Shown here piece by piece: positions 56,505 to 64,000 of a stretch of 64,000 nt of DNA (the stretch's first letter is position 1; every line of letters starts with the position of its first letter). The DNA lies in NCBI GenBank assembly GCA_004352715.1, contig SCFE01000029.1:119169-183168 (forward strand). Reading direction: 5' to 3'. The notes beneath the pieces are model-generated. The model was not told the DNA's origin. It ran no database searches and was given only the letters and a program-made list of their open reading frames with translations. Origin of the DNA: Hofstenia miamia (Eukaryota; Xenacoelomorpha; Acoela). The translations under genes were made by a program, and so were the position numbers.

Positions 56505-57948
56505 TTGAAAAATTCATTTTGCAAAGTATTTTTGAAAAAACAAATTGAAATATTCTGTTGAAGTTATCTATTGATTAGTGCGGCAAACAAAAGCAATCTA
56601 TGCAAAAAAATTGATCAGAGCATCCATTGGAGAAACTAGACAATATTTTTTGCTTTTGGAAATTTTTGACCCACACTACTTTATATCATTTGATAACAGC
56701 CTACTTAAGCGTTGTTCAATATTGCCATATTTTTCAATATTGTTCGTTTCTTCAATAGACCAAAATTTGAAAAACTGCATGGGTCTATCAAAAACATTTA
56801 ATTGGTATTTAAAAAGTCTATGTTTTGCATGATGAAGCAATGAATATAAAATACTATCTGGGTTCTGACAAATCCATCTGAATATGATGTCTCGATTTTT
56901 AGTTAAACTAATTGTTATTTAGATAAAAATTCTAACAGTTGAGGAATAACTTAAATTATGAAGTGCGAACAAAATAAATACAATTAATTTAGAAGAACCC
57001 TACAAAAATCCCTTCTAATTTAACAATGTACACTAGGAGGCAGTAACACACTTCATGCATTCGAAACATCTACTAAATAACACCTATATAAATATTCACA
57101 CAAACATTGATTTTATTATTATATATGGTGGTTAATTTATTTTGTGCTTATTTGATTTGTAATAAATTATTTATTTGTAATGTATTTAATTATTTTTTGC
57201 TTTTAGTATTTTATACTCTTAAAAGTAGTTGCAAAATTTTGTGCCACAGGATTTTCTTTAAGTAAACATTGATTGTTCTACACGGAATAACATTATAATT
57301 GACTAATTTGTTTAAAAAATTCAGAATTATTTTTTAAATTCTTAGTGTTCGAACCATTCAATGGCCATGCTCATTTGATGTACACAAGCAATATAACTAC
57401 TAGAGCAAGTTATTTATGCAAGGGATTTCCTAAATTACTTAAACGAATTGACGAAAAGATTTTTGAAAGCATATAATTAATTTCTGGATCGTGCTTTACT
57501 AAATAAATTTCAAAAAAATTGCAATGCAATCAATAATGCACACAATTAAATGCTGAAAAGTAAAAATACTAACTTACAAATTTGCTTTATCAAAGCCTAT
57601 GAGAGTGAACAAGTACGCCATTAAAAAAATATTTGAGAAATATGAACCTGTGACATCAATTGAACAGCTTTTGTAAGAATCAAAGATCATCAAAAAAACT
57701 GAAGAAGAAAATATAACCTTTAAAATGGTAAAAGTTACTAGACTTGGTCATGAAATCACAAAATTCTTTGAAAACTAAAGGGATTTGAACTGAAATTGAC
57801 AAATTAAGTTTTGATAACCAAACTACAAGAGAAAAACAAAAATAATAAACCACCTAGATATAGCATTTAATGAACTTGGCCATTTCAATATCGCTACAAT
57901 ATAAGTGAATGATGAATGTTAATAAATACTCAGCAACAAACCAGAGAT
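56505..57948 (+). repeat. dispersed repeat B, most complete copy
   Basis: Matches 16985-17382, 21524-21600 and 22290-22680 in its first half and 31930-33000 in its second half. It is the uninterrupted reference showing where the P element and Penelope-like element entered the 17-kb copy. It breaks off at 57949 where a hAT terminus begins. Confidence 0.85.
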
Positions 57949-58030
57949 GGAACCGACTACCGGCCTGCAGCCGCTTTTAAATTTCATGAAAGGCCGGTGA
58001 AATTACCGGCTGTTTACCGGCCAACATTAT
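57949..58030 (+). mobile_element. hAT-type terminus with GCCGGT subterminal repeats
   Basis: Starts CAGAGATGGAACCGACTACC and contains ccggcc, gccggtg, taccggctg and taccggcc within 80 bases. The copy of repeat B at 32970-33000 is continuous where this sequence begins, so it is an insertion. The opposite end was not found in 58030-64000; the rest of the element is probably lost or unrecognisable. Confidence 0.5.
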
Positions 58031-58801
58031 AAAAAATATTTTTGTTTGTATCTTGTAAAGATGGAATACTTTGCTTAGTTTGGAAGAAATTTCTATGAAT
58101 ATCTAAAATTCGAAAAAATTTTGTAGTAAGAGCAATCTCCAGTATTGCAATTCAATAATAATTAAATTTACTTTCTGGAATCTCTCATAAATTTTGCTAC
58201 AAACGGAGTTGTTCTGCTTTTTGATAGGGTAATTTTATTTCAGTGTTCTATGAAACTTACTAATAATATTAAAAGAACCTGTTTATAGGACTGAAAGTAT
58301 AATGTATTGAAATTTGAGAGACCTCATTCAAATAAAGCAACTGGAACCCTTGTATTTTAATAATATTGGAAGCGACGCTCAAAATAATTTTGAAGAATGC
58401 CACAAGACATTCAAATACAAATGTCAATAAACAGATCCTACTAAACGAGCAATTATGTTCTTTAAAATTTATTTACGTACTTATAAGTTATTTAGTCCTA
58501 AACGGAGTCAAATGCTACTGCAATGTGAAACAATGATTGATAATGCTACTCGATTAGTTATATATTTTAACCATCATGCAAAGTAAACTAACTAAATATA
58601 AACTAAAACGTTCACAATTTTTCATTCGCTGAAAGTGAAAACAACTGATTAAAGTTATGCAAAGAATTGATAAAGAGAAAATATCCAAATTGGGTTTTGC
58701 TAGAAATGTAGTTGTAATAGATTGAAAATTGAGTTATGCAATATCAGCTCTTTGCATGTTTAATCGTCTAGATAAACGCAGCTTATATGTATACATATAT
58801 A

Positions 58802-59397
58802 CAGGGTGTCCCAAAAAGGTGTATACACACTTTAAATAATTGTACCCCAGGTGTTTATAATTAATTGTTTAATGTTCAACATGTAAAAAAATACAAACTG
58901 TACTCTTCTGTCTGGATCATCGTCATTAAGCGCATGGACTAATCTTGGAATGTAACTTTTCCATTTACAACGTTTCATAATGCGATGGACAGATGATTTT
59001 GAAATTCCTACCTCACGACTGGCTTGCTGCACAAACTTTCTTGGACTTCGCTGAAACGTTTCAAGTACTCTTTCTTCCTTTGTAGGACTTGTTGATGTAC
59101 GTGGTCTTCCAGAATGCTTTTTGGAGACGTTCTGAACAGTTCCATCAGCTTCAAACTTATCTCTAATTCGAGTGATGGTAACTCGTGTTGGTGGTTCTTT
59201 TTGAAACATCCTCCTAAACTGTCTTTGCACTTCTACTGCGTTTTCATGCTTCCAGTAACATTTTAAAAAGAATTTTCTTTCTTCTAAGTTTAGTCTGGCT
59301 GCCATCATTTGGATCGATGGGTTTAATCTGCAAAGAAAATACAAAATTTTGAGTTATCAGCTGCTAAAAGGTGTATACATCTTTTTGGGACACCCTG
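58802..59397 (-). mobile_element. compact mariner-type derivative with 27-bp inverted repeats
   Basis: The left end cagggtgtcccaaaaaggtg (58802-58828 in full) and the right end (59371-59397) match in inverted orientation at 26 of 27 positions, and each is flanked by TA. The whole element is 596 bp and encodes only the N-terminal half of a transposase. It is thus an internally deleted, MITE-sized element. Flanks 58031-58800 and 59398-59924 have no other features. Confidence 0.9.
58832..59344 (-). CDS. DNA-binding domain of a mariner-type transposase (DUF4817 plus HTH), no catalytic domain
   Basis: 170 residues, no internal stop. An in-frame ATG at codon 13 ([13 protein letters not shown]) is a likely alternative start. 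Residues 17-75 form the first helix-turn-helix ([20 protein letters not shown]), 80-88 include a GRPRTS hinge that resembles an AT-hook, and 95-130 the second helix-turn-helix ([15 protein letters not shown]). After [10 protein letters not shown] at about 150 the family would continue to the DDE catalytic region; instead the frame ends in 20 unrelated residues inside the right-hand UTR. It could bind the terminal repeats but cannot cut DNA. A repressor role is inference. Confidence 0.7.
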   Translation of the reverse strand: MYFLCRLNPSIQMMAARLNLEERKFFLKCYWKHENAVEVQRQFRRMFQKEPPTRVTITRIRDKFEADGTVQNVSKKHSGRPRTSTSPTKEERVLETFQRSPRKFVQQASREVGISKSSVHRIMKRCKWKSYIPRLVHALNDDDPDRRVQFVFFYMLNIKQLIINTWGTII

Positions 59398-59924
59398 TAT
59401 ATATATATCGAATGAAAATAATGTTTTATTATAATGCAATTTTTGCAAACTCACCAAAAGGGCGCGAAAGCAATCGAAGGTGGACTTAAGTCATTCGAAT
59501 AGATATTGTAGCCCCTTTCTTTCAAATGCCACTACTGCTAGGGTTGACTCCGTCTTTTCCGTGATAATTTCAATAATCCAAAAATGAAAAATTTCTTTTA
59601 GACATGATTTAAACTAATTAAGATTTTCATAATTATACTTATCTATCTTGTTTTTTGTAATCATAGATTTTTATTCCTTCCTAGTTTTATATGATATCTT
59701 GCTTAAATAATTTAGCTATGTAAAGTTACTGGTCTATATCGATTGTTTTTTAACTTTTATGTATAGTAGTGTTCATTTTGTCCGCGTGTACCCTATTCTA
59801 TGCCTTTGCCTATTTCCTAATAAAATTCGAAAGTTTTAGTTTTGTGTAAATTTTTGGAAATTATAAATGTTATTTCATTATGCCTTTACTAATTTATCAT
59901 GCTTTCTATGATTATTTTAACTAC

Positions 59925-60139
59925 CGTTTGGCGAAATTTGAACAGATCATATAGAAATTTTAAGAAAATCACAGTATGTTGTCCACAATTCCATGATGGT
60001 CCTCTGCCATCACAGTAAAAATCCATAATTCTGATTATTTTATTTAAACACTGGTCATCTACTGTAAGGATTTCCATTTGTGAAAGTCGACAACTCCCAT
60101 TCACTATTCGACTTTGCACTAAGAGGGCTAATTTTCGGT
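59925..60139 (-). CDS. candidate internal exon of an unidentified gene
   Basis: A strong acceptor (long pyrimidine tract, tttcgtccag) at 60140 and a donor (acg|gtagtt) at 59924 bracket 215 bases that are open in the frame reading RKLALLVQSRIVNGSCRLSQ, then NKIIRIMDFYCDGRGPSWNC and TVIFLKFLYDLFKFRQ. Trp- and Cys-containing and not low-complexity. I do not recognise the protein, and no partner exon was found. A host gene or an old mobile element are both possible. Confidence 0.35.
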
Positions 60140-61925
60140 CTGGACGAAATAGCAAAATGAAAACAAACCCCCAGCAGATGCCAATTTTCAAGTAGGGTTT
60201 CCAGCATCAATGCCTCCAATAATCTAGACCATTTTTTGTATGGTGTATACTCATATTTAGTCTTACTGTACTCAAAATAGAGCACCAGATGAAAATTTCA
60301 TATTTTTTATATTTTATGTTTGACGCACCTGACCCTTCCCCTCCCCGATGAAGTTATGACAATGATTTACACCACAGCTTTTCTAAGACTCTTCCTTTAT
60401 AAAATAAATTTGTTTTACCAATATTTTATTGCTACGGCGGGTCCATGGACGAAAAATCAATAATACATGATCATAGTAATAGAGTATATAGGGGCGGCTC
60501 CTGCAGAAATTTTTTTCATTTTAACTTTTTTTTACCACACTGACCTTTAGTGATGATGTCTCAATCAATTTAATTGCATTAATATATCGATATCTGTCAA
60601 AATATTGTCTATTTTAATGAATGATACACCAAAATCTTGTAAATTTCTTGCTAAAGTGAAATTTTTTCATAATCTCCTAGCCCCCCTTCCCCTCGATGCG
60701 GTAATGTCTACACTTTATAAAAAAATAACTGAAAGTAACAAATGTAAGTTTTCTACTAGATTATTCAGGTCTTATATTTACAATAAGCATTCTTTCAATT
60801 AGTAAATATAGCATATATATTAAAAACTTCGAGTTCGAGAGACTCCCACTAAGTTTGAATTATATTTGCATTATGCATTTTTATAATATTAATTAATGAT
60901 TTATGTTTTAAATATTTACTAATTGTGGTAAATAGGCGTCCACAGTTCTTTTACCTTCTGTTTATTTTTCAGATTGAAACTGTCATGGAAATCATTACCT
61001 GATGAACTTTGATTTATAATCCATGTATTTGAATATATTTCAACAAAAACCACATTGAAATTGATCTCGAAGGTTTGTGAACAATGAATTAACTCAGTAA
61101 GGATCTGTTGAGGAATGTCAAAATTTCAAAAATTGATCATATTCTAACTAGTTTTCACATTCTTTGGTTGTAAAATATTTCTCACTGAGTTAACGATGCT
61201 TTATTGTATTAATATAACTTATATATTTCGAATTTCTGTCATCTGTAGTCTTTAAGTAATTTTACAACGACTAAAATAATTGATTGACTAAATAATGATA
61301 ATTTGCTTATGCTATAAATAGTCATTTGATTAAAAATGGAAAAAGACGATTTTCTGTTGACGTAAGCAAAGCATTACTTACTATTCACCGCCTTCAAAAT
61401 TTTTAAATTCCATGTGTGAAATTTCGCGAATGCAGTTTTTTTTAAGAATTTGCAAACAATTCCTCAACTTACTTTCCTTCCGACTTTGACAAACAATTTT
61501 TTTCAGAACTGAATCGAAAGTAAATCACGTTGGCACTATAATTTATGTATTTATGAATTAGGTATTAGTGTCATTAATATATCTAAGGTTTTTCTCTTAC
61601 CATTTAAGATTGAGCAACATTTTAAGATGAGTAAGGTTGTTGTTTTGAGGCATATATTTTTCTGAGTCAAACAGCTTGAACCTATAAACAATTTTTTGCA
61701 TTCCTAATCTGTGTTCTCTGGGAGTTCAATTCTTTAACTGTTTAGTGGAACCACTGGTACACATTTTCCACAATCATTATAAATACCTTCAAAATTTGAA
61801 AATTACTTTATGTATTTCTTTAAATTATGAAGGTGCAGTTCTTTAATTTGTGTGTTTTTATGGTTTTGCATATTTTTGTTATTGAAAGTATACAAACTGT
61901 GTATTATGACGTTTTTATTAAGTAA
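60140..61925. other. AT-rich stretch without recognised genes
   Basis: Two similar C-rich patches (cccttcccctccccgatgaa at 60331 and ccccccttcccctcgatgcg at 60681) about 350 bases apart may be related element ends. Nothing else supported. Confidence 0.35.
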
Positions 61926-62312
61926 ATTATATATATATATATATATATATNNNNNNNNNNNNNNNNNNNNNNNNNNNNNNNNNNNNNNNNNNNNNNNNNN
62001 NNNNNNNNNNNNNNNNNNNNNNNNNNNNNNNNNNNNNNNNNNNNNNNNNNNNNNNNNNNNNNNNNNNNNNNNNNNNNNNNNNNNNNNNNNNNNNNNNNNN
62101 NNNNNNNNNNNNNNNNNNNNNNNNNNNNNNNNNNNNNNNNNNNNNNNNNNNNNNNNNNNNNNNNNNNNNNNNNNNNNNNNNNNNNNNNNNNNNNNNNNNN
62201 NNNNNNNNNNNNNNNNNNNNNNNNNNNNNNNNNNNNNNNNNNNNNNNNNNNNNNNNNNNNNNNNNNNNNNNNNNNNNNNNNNNNNNNNNNNNNNNNNNNN
62301 NTATATATATAT
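61926..62312. other. (at)n microsatellite containing an assembly gap (351 N, 61951-62301)
   Basis: The at repeat enters and leaves the gap, so the gap was probably caused by the repeat. Confidence 0.9.
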
Positions 62313-62405
62313 CAATTTTGTCACTGGACGAAGAGAATAAATGTTTAGTACAATGTTTGTCAGAAGTACGCGTCTCTTCCTTCGTTAAAACTGCTTTATC
62401 ATTTT

Positions 62406-62882
62406 ATGGATCGTCCTAATTTATTTATCTTATTACGAATTGTGTTTATGAAAATGCCACATCAATACCAATTGAATATATACAAGGAATACATTAATCC
62501 AGAAATCTGGTTTTCAGATGCATCAGAATATGGTATTGGCATTGTTAGAGCGTCGGAAGATAATCCAATATTATTTTCGGCAGAAATACGCGAAAAGTTA
62601 CATATCTACTCTAAGGAACTTAAAGCATTCGCTATTGCAGGTTTTTTCGCTAAGCTATTCTATAATATACACTGACTCCCAAGCTCTGTACCACGCACCA
62701 AAGAAACTCAAGATAGTGCAGTATCAGTTATTTGAAATTTCCCTAATAGTCAATTTGTTGCTGTGAGGTGAATTCCGTCACAGGAAAATCGTGCGGATGC
62801 TCCATCAAGGAACACTTTAGATTATTGTACATTAACTTGTTGTGTTTATGACTTCATTTTACGTATAAAAAGGGAGAGATGA
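62406..62882 (+). pseudogene. retroelement RNase H domain at the end of a polyprotein
   Basis: WFSDASEYGIGIV near 62508 gives the first catalytic Asp. KLHIYSKELKAFAIAG near 62597 gives the Glu; after a one-base shift near 62660, YTDSQALYHAPKK gives the third Asp; and in a third frame IPSQENRADAPSRN near 62772-62815 gives the last Asp. The polyprotein then ends REK-like RIKRER-stop at 62882, next to a purine-rich tract (aaaaagggagagatgagg). An RNase H at the very end, with no integrase after it, differs from ordinary Ty3 order. The element class is uncertain; upstream reverse transcriptase is not visible because of the N gap at 61951-62301. Confidence 0.65.
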
Positions 62883-62949
62883 GGTCATAATTTAATTACC
62901 GCAATTTCTTCACTGTGTATATATATATACAAATTTTCAAAATGTAAAG

Positions 62950-64000
62950 TTAACAAAATGGCTTGATAAACTATTGAAAAAATACATTCCAACAAAATAC
63001 AACATAAAAGATACGCCTGATTTTTTTATCAAAATTATCCCAAGGATTTAACTCAAATACCAATAATTTTCTAATAAGTTATACGATGTGAAGTCTTTAT
63101 TCACGAATATACCAATTAAAAGAACAATTGATCATATCATGGCAACTATTCCAGAAGATGAGATATCAGTAACTCATGATACTTTGCGAAAATTACTATA
63201 CATGTGTTGCCTTGATACGCCATTTCTATTCAATAATAACATCTACAGACAAATTGAAGGCATGGCAATGGGATCCGCATTAGGTCTCACAATTACAGCA
63301 TTCGCAATGGTTATTATTGAATGTAATATTGATGAAAGAACTTCTAATAAGCCTAGTTGTTATTTCCGATATGTTGATGTCATTTTTGCAATTTTTCAAG
63401 AAAAAGAGGAAGCGGAAATTTTTCTAAAATATCTTAACAGTATTGTCCCGGAAATTCAATTTACTATAGAATTTCAAAAAGACCATGAACTAAATTTTCT
63501 TGACATCTGCATACACAATTTAAATAGTAAATATGAGACAAGTTGGCACATCAAGGAGACTAAATTCAGGATTATACATCTCGTATACTTCAAATTGCAA
63601 CATATTCTACAAAGCCAATACAATCAAGGCCTTATTTAATAGAGTAAAAATGATATCTTCAGATTACCAATATCTAAAATCTGCAGCTAACAAAATTTTT
63701 AACATTTTAGAAAGTAACGGTTACTCTCACAAATTGATCAAGAAATATTCTATTGCATTATTTTCAAATGACACCACTATATGCACATTTCCGAAAAAAG
63801 CATTGATGAAACCAAGACTGATGTTTATTTAAAGCTTCCCAATATAGAAAACCGAGTAAAAAATTTAAAGAAAAAAATTAGAATAATGAATACAAAATTA
63901 AAAAGAACAAAGATCATTTCAATATTGACATCATATAAAACAAAAGATATGTTTCTAAATAAAGATCAAATCCTCAAAAACTTAGTTTCCTCCTTAGTTT
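62950..64000 (+). pseudogene. Penelope-like element reverse transcriptase (runs off window)
   Basis: Starts with KWLDKLLKKYIPTKYNIKDT then PDFFIKII. After a stop and a one-base shift at about 63083, YDVKSLFTNIPI carries motif A with its catalytic Asp. IYRQIEGMAMGSALGLTITA is motif B. Motif C is YVDV instead of Y-x-DD, so one catalytic Asp is lost. FLDICIHNL and, after a shift near 63560, NSGLYISYTSNCNIFYKANT then IKALFNRVKMISS are the typical thumb region, followed by NGYSHKLIKKY and TKDMFLNKDQIL. The linker to the GIY-YIG nuclease is reached as the window ends. PLEs use this enzyme for target-primed reverse transcription. Inactive by frameshifts and motif C loss. Confidence 0.8.

Overview
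This window is a stretch of an AT-rich animal genome, probably an invertebrate. The evidence is eukaryotic splice sites, a four-exon Bcl-2-family gene, and a dense, nested population of animal-type transposable elements (Ty3/gypsy, Penelope-like, hAT with TTF zinc finger, P element with THAP domain, Tc1/mariner, pogo/Tigger-like, Polinton-type integrase, PIF1 helicase, KDZ-like transposase, LINE). Nothing bacterial is present: no operons, rRNA, tRNA or CRISPR. I cannot name the species.

Layout. 1-5740 is the 3' two thirds of a decayed Ty3/gypsy element: end of reverse transcriptase, RNase H, integrase, an unrecognised 3' ORF, then an LTR. 6554-6950 (-) is a KDZ-like transposase N-terminus. 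7833-12700 is a hAT element whose middle is repeated in the assembly. 13750-15722 holds two copies of an unrecognised gene fragment. 16985-22700 is a copy of a dispersed repeat (here called B) split by a P element (17383-21523, terminal inverted repeats and near-matching target duplication visible) and by a small Penelope-like insertion (21616-22269, 12-bp target duplication). 23127-24260 has a hAT terminus and an unrecognised minus-strand coding relic. 24541-26499 is a mariner-type element cut by a 1000-N gap.

29880-33330, 47040-49490 and 54487-57960 are further copies of a long non-coding repeat (parts A and B), all in the same orientation, with a pogo-like element inside the first copy and a hAT end inside the last. 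41081-45717 (-) is the one convincing host gene: a 227-residue Bcl-2-family protein with BH-like motifs and a C-terminal membrane anchor, assembled from four exons whose phases agree. 46640-46907 is a PIF1/Helitron helicase relic, 51008-52638 holds two oppositely oriented LTRs of the gypsy family from the window start, and 53350-54010 is a Polinton-type integrase relic. 58802-59397 is a compact mariner derivative with both inverted repeats that encodes only the DNA-binding half of a transposase. 62406-64000 carries a retroelement RNase H followed by a Penelope-like reverse transcriptase running off the end.

Assembly caution. Three N runs (25383-26382, 49728-50146, 61951-62301) and isolated single n characters occur. 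Most single n positions (5755, 8571, 8931, 10459, 14699, 19533, 20054) sit exactly at the edges of duplicated blocks, so several apparent tandem duplications are probably unmerged haplotypes or misplaced contigs. The most unusual items are the unrecognised gypsy 3' ORF family, the DNA-binding-domain-only mariner derivative, and the divergent Bcl-2 protein.
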